Source of the DNA: Variovorax sp. 54
GTDB taxonomy: Bacteria; Pseudomonadota; Gammaproteobacteria; Burkholderiales; Burkholderiaceae_C
DNA length: 64,000 bases
Direction: 5' to 3'
Assembly: GCF_002754375.1 (NCBI RefSeq)
Contig: NZ_PEFF01000001.1
Coordinates: 2,418,001-2,482,000, forward strand
Position 1 is the first letter of the stretch. Each line of letters begins with the position of its first letter. The notes below the pieces were generated by a model. The model was not told the origin of the DNA and ran no database searches. It saw nothing but the letters and a program-made list of their open reading frames with translations. The translations under genes were made by a program, and so were the position numbers. Below, piece by piece: positions 45,534 through 55,301 of this stretch.

Positions 45534-45965
45534 TTACAGTTCCAGCACTTTGGGCTGTTGGGCGGTATGCGGGTGCTCAGCGCCACCGTACACCTTGAGT
45601 TTCTTGATCATCGCGTAACCAAGCGGGCCCTTGGGCAGCATGCCCTTGACAGCCTTTTCCAGGGCACGGCCCGGGAACTTGTTCTGCATGTCGCGGAAGT
45701 TCGTCGCCGTGATACCGCCCGGGTAGCCCGAGTGACGGTAGTACACCTTGTCGATCGACTTGGCGCCGGTGACGCGCAGTTGCGCGGCGTTGATGATGAC
45801 GATGTAGTCACCGGTATCGACGTGAGGCGTGTAAATGGCCTTGTGTTTGCCGCGCAAACGGAGAGCAACTTCGCTGGCTACTCGTCCGAGGACCTTGTCG
45901 GTCGCGTCAATCACAAACCACTCGTGCGTCACGTCAGCGGGCTTGGCGCTGAACGTTTTGGTCAT
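45534..45965 (-). CDS. rplM: 50S ribosomal protein L13
   Basis: A 143-residue L13 with [20 protein letters not shown], the [13 protein letters not shown] block, [11 protein letters not shown] and [19 protein letters not shown]. It is an early assembly protein of the large subunit. The ATG at 45965 follows TTTCAAGAGAAAAACTC. The start of transcription is inferred about 150 bases upstream, leaving a long leader. Confidence 0.97.
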   Translation of the reverse strand: MTKTFSAKPADVTHEWFVIDATDKVLGRVASEVALRLRGKHKAIYTPHVDTGDYIVIINAAQLRVTGAKSIDKVYYRHSGYPGGITATNFRDMQNKFPGRALEKAVKGMLPKGPLGYAMIKKLKVYGGAEHPHTAQQPKVLEL

Positions 45966-46122
45966 GAGTTTTTCTCTTGAAAGAGGGTTTGGCGAGCCCT
46001 TTTCCACGGTCGGCGTTCCTCTGCTGGGAATCTCTTAGGTGGGTTTTCATGCCTGCCCGCCCAGTGATGAGCAGGTGAACATGCCTTCGCCGCGGGGCTA
46101 CAAAAACGCTGCGAAGCCCGCG

Positions 46123-46151
46123 ATTATATGAAGAAATGGCCAAACGGCCAA
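46123..46151 (-). promoter_or_regulatory. Sigma70-type promoter of rplM-rpsI
   Basis: On the minus strand, TTGGCC (46151-46146), a 17-base spacer and a perfect TATAAT (46128-46123) precede rplM. Initiation near 46116 would give a leader of about 150 bases. Confidence 0.65.
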
Positions 46152-46171
46152 TTCCCGGCCTTCCGTGGGCC

Positions 46172-47431
46172 TCAGCGCTGGATGCGGACGAGCTCCAGGC
46201 TCTCGTTGGCCCCCGAGGAGACTCCACGCTGGTATTCGCCCTCGAAACGGACGATCCGGCCCAGTTCGGGGCTGTACCAGGCGGCGCCCCGAAAGCGCGT
46301 GCTGGCGCCGGTCAGCGGCAGGCTGGTGGTGCTGGAGGCAAAGATCCAGCCGTCATAGCCGATGCGCATCACGTTCAATTCCACGCCGTCCACGCGCATC
46401 GTGTGCTCGCCACCCACCGAGGCGGTGAGTTCGTGCCGCAGCCGGTCGCCGGTGGTCGTCACGTAGTCGAGCTGCCAACGCATGCCGGGCTGGATATCGT
46501 CCTTGCGCAAGGCCCAGCCGCCTGGCGGCGATGCAGTGTCGAACAGGCCACCGGCTGGCGATGTGATGGACACTACCTGCCCGTTGGTCTTCTCGATCCG
46601 GCTGCCGGCGTTGAACGACACCTCGTCGCCGTTGACCCGGTCCACGCGGTAGATCACCGGCGTGCGGTTGCCGGTCAGCCGGTCGGTGCGCACGTATTCG
46701 AGCGCGTCTCCCGCGCGCAGCGGCTCCGCCAGCGCCAGGCCGACGCTGCGGCGGACGCCACCTTCGGGTTCACGGGCCCGTGCCGCCAGCTGCGCCAGGG
46801 CGCGGGCCGGCAATTCCGCCAAAAACTCGGCCGGCATCGCGAAATTCAGGTTGCCGCCGTCGCGGGCGGCGAAAGTGGTGATGCCCAGCAGGCGGCCGTC
46901 GCTGTCGAACAGCCCGCCGCCGCTCGACCCGGGGGCGATGGCCGCCGTGGTCTGCAGCAGCCGCGCCTCGCCGTCGCCGCCGCGCAGGCCCGACAAGAGG
47001 CCTTCGCTCAGCGTGTTTTCCAGCCCGCGCGGGTTGCCGATGGCGTACACGCGCTGGCCGACGCGCGCGCCGCCGGCGGGCGCCAGGGTCACCGGGGTGG
47101 CCGTGAAGTTGGCGACCTTGATCTGGCACAGGTCGCGCCCCGGGTCCGGGTACTCAAGCGTGGCGCCGTAGGTGACGTTGTCGCGCTTGACCACGAAATT
47201 GCTGGCCTTGGCGAGCACGTGGCAGTTGGTGACGAGGCGCCCGGGCGCGATCACCACGGCGCTGCCGGCGCGCAGCGGGCGCTCCTGCGCGTCGAAGGTG
47301 CGCACAGCCCAGACGCTGCCCGTCAGCTTGGCGAACAGGGCGTCAGGCTCCAGTGCGGCGGCGTGGCCGGCGGCCAGCAAGGCGCCTGCGGCACACAGCC
47401 ACGGCGCGGGGTTCGTCCAGACCGGCTTCAC
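46172..47431 (-). CDS. Secreted trypsin-like serine protease
   Basis: A 419-residue exported protein with a signal peptide (ending GHAAA-LEP) and a chymotrypsin-fold domain. The triad is His71 in TNCHVLA, Asp100 in GRDLCQIKV and Ser170 in APGSSGGGLF. The C-terminal 200 residues form a second beta-rich region (YRVDRVNGDEVSF; LPLTGASTRFRGAAWYS) without recognised homology. It lacks PDZ domains, unlike DegP. Its ATG overlaps the stop of the upstream lipoprotein gene by 4 bases. Confidence 0.87.
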   Translation of the reverse strand: MKPVWTNPAPWLCAAGALLAAGHAAALEPDALFAKLTGSVWAVRTFDAQERPLRAGSAVVIAPGRLVTNCHVLAKASNFVVKRDNVTYGATLEYPDPGRDLCQIKVANFTATPVTLAPAGGARVGQRVYAIGNPRGLENTLSEGLLSGLRGGDGEARLLQTTAAIAPGSSGGGLFDSDGRLLGITTFAARDGGNLNFAMPAEFLAELPARALAQLAARAREPEGGVRRSVGLALAEPLRAGDALEYVRTDRLTGNRTPVIYRVDRVNGDEVSFNAGSRIEKTNGQVVSITSPAGGLFDTASPPGGWALRKDDIQPGMRWQLDYVTTTGDRLRHELTASVGGEHTMRVDGVELNVMRIGYDGWIFASSTTSLPLTGASTRFRGAAWYSPELGRIVRFEGEYQRGVSSGANESLELVRIQR

Positions 47432-48129
47432 GGCTTGGCAGGCAGCAGGCCGCGCAGGTCGTCCATCGAGACGCGGGCATCAGGCGCCGCGGACGGTGCT
47501 GCAGGCGCGGGGCGCGCTGGAGCGGCCGGTGCGACCGCCACGGGAGGAAGAAGAGAAGAAGGAGGAGGCGCAGGCGCCACCACGGCCGGTGCTGGCGCGG
47601 GCACAGGCACAGGTGCTGCGGCGGTCTTCGGCGCCGGCGCGGCCGCCATCTCGGTCGTGCCGGTTTTCATGCCGACCGTCGCCTCGTCGCCGGTCTGCGC
47701 GGTGCGGTCGAAACTGCGCACCTCGCCGAAGATCAGCCGGATCCAGCTCGGGTAGTTGAAGCCTGCGCCGGTGCCCGAATCGATCGCCACGCCGATCAGG
47801 CCGCCGATCATCACGTTGCCGACCAGACCCACGTTGGCGCGCGAGATCGCCTGGCCGCGGGCCGGCGGTTGGCCGGCCTGCGTGCATTCGATGTTCAGGT
47901 TGTCGCCCGAGCGCCGCACCGGCAGGGTCAGGCCGGAGCGCACCACGGCGTCCATGCGATCGTTCGAGACCCGGCAGCGGGCTCCGTCGACCACCTTGCC
48001 TTCGGGCGACAGGGTCTCGATCTTCACGTTCTGGGTCGTCCCGTGGGTGACCGAGGCGCAGCCCGTCAAAATAGACAAAACGCCCGCGCCGACGCACAGG
48101 CCCCAAAATCGCCATCCGGCTCCTCGCAT
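47428..48129 (-). CDS. Lipoprotein with proline/alanine-rich tail
   Basis: A 233-residue lipoprotein with lipobox LTGC after a short hydrophobic segment. The body has a glycine-rich hydrophobic patch (NVGLVGNVMIGGLIGVAID) and a conserved aromatic motif (GFNYPSWIRLIFGEVRSFDR). The last 80 residues are a Pro/Ala-rich spacer ending MDDLRGLLPAKP. I do not assign a function. The ATG at 48129 follows GAGGGGCAGCA. It is translationally coupled to the serine protease, suggesting a shared envelope role. Confidence 0.78.
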   Translation of the reverse strand: MRGAGWRFWGLCVGAGVLSILTGCASVTHGTTQNVKIETLSPEGKVVDGARCRVSNDRMDAVVRSGLTLPVRRSGDNLNIECTQAGQPPARGQAISRANVGLVGNVMIGGLIGVAIDSGTGAGFNYPSWIRLIFGEVRSFDRTAQTGDEATVGMKTGTTEMAAAPAPKTAAAPVPVPAPAPAVVAPAPPPSSLLPPVAVAPAAPARPAPAAPSAAPDARVSMDDLRGLLPAKP

Positions 48130-48213
48130 TGCTGCCCCTCGTTGTGTTTTGTAAATCAATGTAGCGCCGCGCGAGTCTAGCGCTCCCTTTTTCACTTTTT
48201 CAGGTCTCATTCC

Positions 48214-49173
48214 ATGTTCAGTTACCGCCACGCGTTCCATGCCGGCAACCACGCCGACGTGCTCAAGCACACGGTCCTGATTGCCACCCTCGACCACCTG
48301 CTTGAAAAAGACGCCGCGCTGACCGTCGTCGACACCCACGCCGGCGCCGGCCTGTACCGGCTCGACGGCGACTACGCCGGCACCAGCGGCGAAGCGGCCG
48401 ACGGCGTGCTGCGCTTCTTCCCCGAGCCGAAAAAAGCGGCCGAAACGCCCGCCCCCGCCGCGAAATCGGCAGCGAAGAAGGCCGCAGCCCCCGCTGAAGA
48501 GAAGCCGGTCGCCGAAGCCATCGCCCGCTACCTCAGCGTGATCCACGACTTCAACCCCAAGGGCGGCGCCCGCGTCTACCCCGGCTCGCCGTTCATCGTG
48601 CAGCACCTGCTGCGCGACCACGACAAGCTCAAGCTGTTCGAGCTGCACCCGACCGATTCGCGCACGCTCGGCGCCAACATCGCGCAGCTCGAAGCCGGCC
48701 GGCAGATCGCCGTGTTGACCGAAGACGGCTTCGGCAGCGCCACCAAGTTCCTGCCGCCGCCCTCGCGCCGCGCGCTGGTGCTGATGGACCCGAGCTACGA
48801 AATGAAGACCGACTACGGCCGCGTGCTCGACTTCGCGGCCGAGGCGCTCAAGCGCTTCGCCACCGGCACGTATGCGGTCTGGTACCCGATCATTCCGCGC
48901 CCCGAGGCGCACGACCTGCCGCGCCGCCTGAAGACGATGGCGACCAAGGCCGGCAAGTCGTGGCTGCACGCCACGCTGACGGTCAAGTCGAGCAAGATCA
49001 CGAAGGACGCCTCGTCGGGCGAAACGCAGCGCCCGGGCCTGCCGGCGAGCGGGATGTTTTTGATCAACCCGCCCTACACGCTGAAGGCGCAACTGGCCGA
49101 GGCGCTGCCGCAGCTGGCCGAGCGCCTGGCGCAAGACCGCAACGCCGCCTACTCGCTCGAGAGCGGCGGCTGA
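48214..49173 (+). CDS. rlmJ: 23S rRNA (adenine(2030)-N6)-methyltransferase RlmJ
   Basis: A 319-residue RlmJ with start MFSYRHAFHAGNHADVLKH, VDTHAGAGLYRL (SAM binding), LFELHPTDSR and the catalytic block MDPSYEMKTDY. Compared with E. coli RlmJ (about 280 residues) it carries an extra Ala/Lys/Pro-rich stretch at about residues 73-103 (EPKKAAETPAPAAKSAAKK). It converges on rlpA with 10 bases between stops. Confidence 0.93.
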   Translation: MFSYRHAFHAGNHADVLKHTVLIATLDHLLEKDAALTVVDTHAGAGLYRLDGDYAGTSGEAADGVLRFFPEPKKAAETPAPAAKSAAKKAAAPAEEKPVAEAIARYLSVIHDFNPKGGARVYPGSPFIVQHLLRDHDKLKLFELHPTDSRTLGANIAQLEAGRQIAVLTEDGFGSATKFLPPPSRRALVLMDPSYEMKTDYGRVLDFAAEALKRFATGTYAVWYPIIPRPEAHDLPRRLKTMATKAGKSWLHATLTVKSSKITKDASSGETQRPGLPASGMFLINPPYTLKAQLAEALPQLAERLAQDRNAAYSLESGG

Positions 49174-49183
49174 GGCAGGCCGC

Positions 49184-49879
49184 TCAGCGGCGCTTGCGCG
49201 GCGGCACGGCCGCCCGTTTGCGGGCAGGTGCCGGCGCACGCACGCGCGACGTCGGCGCCTCGGGCAGCAGCGCGGGCTGCAGATCGTCTGCCGCCACGGC
49301 CTGACCGCCGCAGCGCATGCCTTCGCGGTCGATGACCGACAGCGCCACCTGCTTGATGCCCATGCTCGTGAGGCCGATGCGGTCGGCCGCGGCGCGGCTC
49401 AAATCGATGATGCGGCCCGGCGTGAAGGGCCCGCGGTCGTTGACGCGCACCAGCACCTCGCTGCCGTTGACCAGGCTGCGCACGCACACGCGCGTGTTGA
49501 AGGGCAGCGTCTTGTGGGCCGCCGTCATGGCGCCCATGTCGAAGCGCTCGCCGTTGGCAGTCTTGCGCTGGTGGAACTGGATGCCGTACCACGAGGCCCC
49601 GCCACGCTCGAAGATCTCGCGCGGTTCATCGCCAGGCACGCCATCGTCGAGCGACTCGCCGGTGCCCGACACCGCGAGGTCGTAGCGCACCGACGGCACG
49701 GCCGAGCGCGGGGCGGCACCGGGCGGCACGGCCAGGCCGCGTCCGAGCGGCTGCAGCCGCTTGCCGGACGCCGCCGGCGTGGCGGCGGTGTCCGCGTCCT
49801 TGTCCTGCGTGGCAGGCGGCATGGTGCACCCTGCGAGCACGCAGGAGACCGCGACGGCGACCGCGCGCAGCCCTCTCAA
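49184..49879 (-). CDS. rlpA: RlpA-like septal ring lipoprotein (double-psi beta-barrel)
   Basis: A 231-residue lipoprotein with lipobox LAGC near the N-terminus and a double-psi beta-barrel domain: GGASWYGIQFHQRKTANGER, MTAAHKTLPF, VRVNDRGPFTPGRIIDLS and AAADRIGL. RlpA enzymes cleave denuded glycan strands at the septum. There is no C-terminal SPOR domain; the tail is basic and Pro/Ala-rich. The TTG start at 49879 overlaps the metF stop as TTGA, so this wall protein is coupled to a methyl-cycle gene. Confidence 0.88.
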   Translation of the reverse strand: MRGLRAVAVAVSCVLAGCTMPPATQDKDADTAATPAASGKRLQPLGRGLAVPPGAAPRSAVPSVRYDLAVSGTGESLDDGVPGDEPREIFERGGASWYGIQFHQRKTANGERFDMGAMTAAHKTLPFNTRVCVRSLVNGSEVLVRVNDRGPFTPGRIIDLSRAAADRIGLTSMGIKQVALSVIDREGMRCGGQAVAADDLQPALLPEAPTSRVRAPAPARKRAAVPPRKRR

Positions 49880-50700
49880 TCCAGGCGCTCCAGGATGGCC
49901 AGCGTGGCCGCCGACTGGTTCATCGTGTAGAAGTGGATCGCGGGTGCGCCGCCCGCTTGCAGGCGCGCGCACAGCTCGGTCACCACGTCCAGGCCGAAGG
50001 CCTTGATCGAGGCCGTGTCGTCGCCGAAGCCCTGCAGTCGCAGGCGAATCCAGCGCGGAATCTCGGCGCCGCAAGCATCCGAAAAACGCATGAGCTGCGT
50101 CGAGCTCGTGATGGGCATGATGCCCGGCACGATCGGCGTGTCGAGCCCCAGCTTGCGCGCGTCGTCGACGAAGCGGAAGTAGGCCTCGGGGCTGAAGAAA
50201 TACTGCGTGATGGCCGAGTCGGCCCCCGCCTTCATCTTGGTGGCGAAGGCCTGCAGGTCGGCTTCGGGCGAGCGCGCCTGCGGATGAATCTCGGGGTAGC
50301 AGGCCACCTCGATGTGGAAGTCGCGACCGGTCTCTTCGCGGATGAAGGCGACCAGGTCGCTCGCGTACTGGAACTCGCCGCCGATGCCGTAGCCACTGGG
50401 CAGGTCGCCGCGCAGCGCGACGAGGCGCTTCACGCCCATGGCCTTCAGCTCGGCCAGCTGCTCGCGCACGGTGGCGCGCGTGGCGCCGATGCACGAGAAG
50501 TGGCTGGCAGCGTCCACGCCCTCGGCCAGGATCTCCTGCACCGCACCGAAGGTGCCCTGGTGCGTGGAGCCGCCCGCGCCGTAGGTGACCGAGCAGAACT
50601 GCGGCTTGCGCACATAGAGCTGCTGGCGCACGGCGCGCAGCTTGACCGCGCCTTCGGGCGTCTTGGTCGGGAAGAATTCGAAACTCAGCGGAAGGCGCAC
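49876..50700 (-). CDS. metF: 5,10-methylenetetrahydrofolate reductase
   Basis: A 274-residue FAD-dependent TIM-barrel enzyme that makes 5-methyl-THF for methionine synthesis. Motifs include LSFEFFPTKT, CSVTYGAGGST, VKRLVALRGD, VACYPEIHP and GADSAITQYFF. The GTG at 50700 is chosen because AAGGAG lies 6 bases upstream; a GTG at 50739 would add residues without homology. It is third in the ahcY-tlyA-metF-rlpA run behind an SAH riboswitch. Confidence 0.95.
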   Translation of the reverse strand: MRLPLSFEFFPTKTPEGAVKLRAVRQQLYVRKPQFCSVTYGAGGSTHQGTFGAVQEILAEGVDAASHFSCIGATRATVREQLAELKAMGVKRLVALRGDLPSGYGIGGEFQYASDLVAFIREETGRDFHIEVACYPEIHPQARSPEADLQAFATKMKAGADSAITQYFFSPEAYFRFVDDARKLGLDTPIVPGIMPITSSTQLMRFSDACGAEIPRWIRLRLQGFGDDTASIKAFGLDVVTELCARLQAGGAPAIHFYTMNQSAATLAILERLD

Positions 50701-50710
50701 CTGCGTCTCC

Positions 50711-51547
50711 TTAGGAACCGTCGCCGGCCTTGGCAGCACGAACGGCGTGAATGAAAAACTCGCGGTTGCCGTCGCCCCCGGCGATCGGGCTGTCGAACCA
50801 GCGCAGCACCTTCAGCTCGAGCGCCGCGCAGGCGTCGTGCAGGCGCTTCTCGACCACCGCGTACATCGCCTCGTCGCGCACGATGCCGCCCTTGCCGACC
50901 TGGCCGGGCTGCAGCTCGAACTGCGGCTTGACCAGCATCAGCAACTGGCCGTCGTCGGCCAGGAACTGCACCACGGCCGGCATCACCAGCGTGAGCGAGA
51001 TGAACGACAGGTCGCCGACGATGAGGTCGAAGCGCGGCTCGGCCGGGGCTTCGATCGCTTCGTCGACTTCACCGACTTCGGCGTCCTCGTCTTCACCCTC
51101 ATTCACCTGCAGATCGGCCGGCGACAACGCCCGCGCATTGACGCCTTCGATGGCGACCACGCGCTCGTCCTCGCGCATGCGCGGATGCAGCTGCCCGTGG
51201 CCCACATCGATGCCCACCACCTTGGCGGCGCCGTGCTGCAGCAGGCAGTCGGTGAAGCCGCCGGTCGACTGGCCGACGTCCAGGCAGAGCTTGCCTGTCG
51301 GGTCGACGCCGCTGACCTTCAGCGCGCCTTCGAGCTTGAGGCCCCCGCGCGACACGTAGCGTGCCTCGGCGGCGTCGGCGAGTTCGAGCTCGGCCGATTC
51401 GGGCACTTCGTCCTTGTTCTTGACGACATTGCGCCACGCGTCGCTCGTGCCCGCGTCACGCCAGCGCATGCCGCCGGCGATGAGCCGGACAGCTTGCGAA
51501 CGCGAGGCGGCCATGCCGCGCTCTACCAACAGTTGATCGGCGCGCAC
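50711..51547 (-). CDS. tlyA: TlyA-family rRNA 2'-O-methyltransferase (S4-FtsJ protein)
   Basis: A 278-residue protein with an N-terminal S4 RNA-binding domain (ADQLLVERGMAASRSQAVRL) and an FtsJ-like methyltransferase domain (CLDVGQSTGGFTDCLLQHGA; VGDLSFISLTLVMP; KPQFELQPGQVGKGGIV). Relatives methylate 16S/23S rRNA. An acidic insertion (NEGEDEDAEVGEVDEAIEA) lies at about 165-185. The GTG start lies 6 bases after the ahcY stop. As a SAM-using enzyme it fits a methyl-cycle operon. Confidence 0.9.
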   Translation of the reverse strand: MRADQLLVERGMAASRSQAVRLIAGGMRWRDAGTSDAWRNVVKNKDEVPESAELELADAAEARYVSRGGLKLEGALKVSGVDPTGKLCLDVGQSTGGFTDCLLQHGAAKVVGIDVGHGQLHPRMREDERVVAIEGVNARALSPADLQVNEGEDEDAEVGEVDEAIEAPAEPRFDLIVGDLSFISLTLVMPAVVQFLADDGQLLMLVKPQFELQPGQVGKGGIVRDEAMYAVVEKRLHDACAALELKVLRWFDSPIAGGDGNREFFIHAVRAAKAGDGS

Positions 51548-51552
51548 GCGGA

Positions 51553-52992
<1,440 letters not shown>

Positions 52993-53065
52993 GAGAACTC
53001 CAAAACTGGTTTGAAAGATGCCACTGCGTACGGGGAAGAAAAACTCACCGCGAGAACAGCGGATG

Positions 53066-53123
53066 AGCGTGGTTGCGATGTGGTCCGAGCCTCACGCCTG
53101 ACGGCGCTGCAACGCTCCTCGGA
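53066..53123 (-). ncRNA. SAH riboswitch (ahcY leader)
   Basis: On the minus strand the leader begins TCCGAGGAGCGTTGCA, continues through GTCAGGC and GAGGCTCGGACC, and ends CAACCACGCTC. P1 forms from CCGAG and CTCGG, and the GAGCG after P1 pairs with the terminal CGCTC as a pseudoknot. The sequence and order follow the SAH riboswitch class known in proteobacteria, including Ralstonia. It lies about 75 bases upstream of ahcY and directly after the predicted transcription start, and should switch the operon on when SAH binds. Confidence 0.92.
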
Positions 53124-53130
53124 GCGCCGG

Positions 53131-53159
53131 ATTGTAGTCGCGGCCGTTCCGCCCGCCAA
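53131..53159 (-). promoter_or_regulatory. Sigma70-type promoter of the ahcY operon
   Basis: On the minus strand, TTGGCG (53159-53154), exactly 17 bases, then TACAAT (53136-53131). Initiation about 7 bases downstream would place the SAH aptamer at the very 5' end of the transcript, as expected for this riboswitch. Confidence 0.75.
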
Positions 53160-53367
53160 TCGACCGGGACATCCCACATCACGGAAAGCGCGGGCGGCTT
53201 CGGCGTCGCATGGGCCACCTCGGGAAACTCCGCAGGCAAATCCGCGCTTCGACCGCCCTGAGCCACGCCGGCCCGGCGTATCGTGGCGGCGGGCCCCGGC
53301 CGCCCGGCCGCTGCCTGCATCCACCCGTTCGATTGTTTTCATCACCCGACACAGGAGATTCCGCACC
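53160..53367. other. Gene-free spacer between the ahcY promoter and the phasin gene
   Basis: Together with the riboswitch and promoter this gap is 375 bases. Beyond those elements I see only an ACAGGAGATT ribosome-binding site for the phasin gene. No convincing plus-strand promoter, repeat or small ORF stands out. Confidence 0.5.
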
Positions 53368-53865
53368 ATGGCCACTGCCAAGAAAGCCGCCGCGAACAAA
53401 ACCACCGCCACCAGCGCCGGCACGAAGCAGGCGGCGCCGTCCGCCGCGGACATGCTCGATCCGATGAAGAACCTCAAGGGCATGGCCGAGCGCCTGCAGA
53501 ACCTGAACCTCACCGGCGGCGCCGGCAAGCTGCTCGACAGCGGGCGCAAGGACCTGCAGGCGCTGATGCAGGCCAACGAAAAGTCTTACCAGGGCCTGCA
53601 GACCGTGGTGCAGCGACAGACCGAGATGATCAAGACGGCCATCGGCGAATGGCAGACCGCCGCCAAGGCGATGCCCGGCAAGGACCCGAAGGAAAACCTC
53701 GCCAAGCTCGACGAGCTGGGCCGCCAGTCGTTCCAGCGCGCCGTCGACGACATCAAGGAGCTGGCCACCCTGGCCGCCAAGTCGCAGGCCGATGCCTTTG
53801 ACGTGGTGCGCCAGCGCATCCAGTCCAACGTGGACGAGGTCACGAAGCTGCTGCAGCGCAAGTAA
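53368..53865 (+). CDS. Phasin family protein
   Basis: A 165-residue PHA-granule surface protein. The N-terminus is Ala/Lys/Thr-rich (ATAKKAAANKTTATSAGTK), then an amphipathic helical body with LMQANEKSYQGLQTVVQRQTE, FQRAVDDIKELATLAAKSQ and VVRQRIQSNVDEVTKLLQ, the pattern of the Phasin_2 family. It precedes an alpha/beta hydrolase and a PHA synthase pair, in keeping with a polyester storage locus. The ATG has AGGAGATT upstream. Confidence 0.9.
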   Translation: MATAKKAAANKTTATSAGTKQAAPSAADMLDPMKNLKGMAERLQNLNLTGGAGKLLDSGRKDLQALMQANEKSYQGLQTVVQRQTEMIKTAIGEWQTAAKAMPGKDPKENLAKLDELGRQSFQRAVDDIKELATLAAKSQADAFDVVRQRIQSNVDEVTKLLQRK

Positions 53866-53887
53866 CGCAACGCAAACAGCGCCCCGC

Positions 53888-54817
53888 ATGACCGCCGTCC
53901 CACCCCGCACCGAACGGCGCACCCGCGCCAACGGCATCGAACTGGCCTGGGACAGCTTCGGCGACCCCGAGGCGCCGCCGCTGCTGCTGGTCATGGGCCT
54001 CGGCGCCCAGATGGTCGCCTGGGACGACGCGTTCTGCGCCGGCCTGGCGCAGGCCGGCGGGCACCACGTGATCCGCTTCGACAACCGCGACATCGGCCAC
54101 TCCACCCACCTGCCGCACGCCGGCGTGCCCGACATCCAGGCGCTGATGCTGCAGGCCATGGCGGGCCGGCCGCTGCAGGTGCCCTACACGCTGCGCGACA
54201 TGGCCGACGACTGCGCCGGCCTGCTCGACGCGCTGGGCATCGCGCGCGCTCACATCGTGGGGGCGTCGATGGGCGGAGCCATCGGTCAGGAGATGGCCAT
54301 TCATCACCCGGGCCGGATGCGTTCGCTCACCAGCATCATGTCGAGCACCGGCGATCCGGCCCTGCCGCCGCCCACGCCCGAGGCGCTGGCGGTGCTGTTC
54401 GCGCCCACGCCGACCAGCTTCGAGGCCTACCTGCCGCACCACGCGAAGGTGTGGCGCGTGCTGCGCGGGCCCGACGCCTTTCCGCTCGACGAGGCCCGCG
54501 ATGCCGAGCGCGCGCAGCTCGCCTTTCTGCGCGGCCTCAACCCGGGCGGCGTGGCGCGCCAGCTGGCGGCGGTGTTCGCGTCGGGCAACCGCAAGCCGGC
54601 GCTGCGCGCGGTGCAGGTGCCCACGCTGGTGATCCACGGCGACGTCGATCCGCTGGTGCCCGTGGCCTGCGGCATCGACGTGGCCGAGGCCATTCCCGGC
54701 GCGAAGCTGCTGCGCATTCCGCGCATGGGCCACGCGCTGCCGATATCGATGTGGCCGCAGATCACCGAGGCGATTGCGGCGCACACCGCGCAGGCGGCGC
54801 GACGCGACGATCACTGA
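53888..54817 (+). CDS. Alpha/beta-fold hydrolase
   Basis: A 309-residue hydrolase with the oxyanion strand LLLVMGLGAQM, the DNRDIGHST turn, nucleophile elbow VGASMGGAIGQ, an acid strand LVIHGDVDPLVP and the catalytic His in RMGHALP. No signal peptide is present. It lies 22 bases after the phasin gene and before the PHA synthase pair, so depolymerase or oligomer hydrolase activity is possible, but the family is broad and the substrate cannot be told. Confidence 0.87.
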   Translation: MTAVPPRTERRTRANGIELAWDSFGDPEAPPLLLVMGLGAQMVAWDDAFCAGLAQAGGHHVIRFDNRDIGHSTHLPHAGVPDIQALMLQAMAGRPLQVPYTLRDMADDCAGLLDALGIARAHIVGASMGGAIGQEMAIHHPGRMRSLTSIMSSTGDPALPPPTPEALAVLFAPTPTSFEAYLPHHAKVWRVLRGPDAFPLDEARDAERAQLAFLRGLNPGGVARQLAAVFASGNRKPALRAVQVPTLVIHGDVDPLVPVACGIDVAEAIPGAKLLRIPRMGHALPISMWPQITEAIAAHTAQAARRDDH

Positions 54818-54860
54818 AGAAAAAACAAACACGACAACAGACCCAGACGGAGGTGTTTTG

Positions 54861-55301
54861 ATGAGTCAGTTTCCGTCCCTCGATCCCATGGCCATGTGGC
54901 GCGAGCTCACGGCCCAGTGGGAAAAAAGCACCAACGAATTCGCCAACGAAACCATGGCCTCGGACCCGTTCCGGCAGGGCATGCACGGCGGCATGAACGC
55001 CTCGCTCACCGCGCAGAAGGCGCTGGGCGACCTGATGGCGCGCTACCTCACGCTGCTGAACCTGCCGACACGCGGCGACCTGCAGGCATTGGGTGAGCAG
55101 TTGCACCGCATCGACGACCACCTGGCTGGTATTCGCCGTGCGCTGGAAGGCGGGGCCGGGCCTGCCACACGGACCGGCGATGCCGCAACAGCGCCAGCCC
55201 GGCCACGTCGCACCAAACAACCGCCCGCGGCGGCGACGCCTGCACCGGCCGCCAAGGCCGCCGCCCCGAAGAAACGCCCCGCCGGAAAGCGCCGCCCATG
55301 A
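54861..55301 (+). CDS. PhaE/PhaR-like PHA synthase partner protein
   Basis: A 146-residue protein with a helical N-terminal part (PMAMWRELTAQWEKSTNEFA), then MARYLTLLNLPTRGDLQALG and a heptad-like segment LHRIDDHLAGIRRAL, which resembles the C-terminal region of class III PhaE subunits. The last 45 residues are Ala/Pro/Lys-rich. It is much shorter than typical PhaE (about 350 residues). Its stop overlaps the ATG of the adjacent PHA synthase, so the two are made in step. The assignment to PhaE is by pattern and position. CGGAGGTG is the ribosome-binding site. Confidence 0.75.
   Translation: MSQFPSLDPMAMWRELTAQWEKSTNEFANETMASDPFRQGMHGGMNASLTAQKALGDLMARYLTLLNLPTRGDLQALGEQLHRIDDHLAGIRRALEGGAGPATRTGDAATAPARPRRTKQPPAAATPAPAAKAAAPKKRPAGKRRP

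Noticed and set aside
53045..53576. Small open frames across the ahcY leader and phasin start
   Set aside because: They overlap the SAH riboswitch or lie opposite the phasin gene and have no plausible ribosome-binding site or family.
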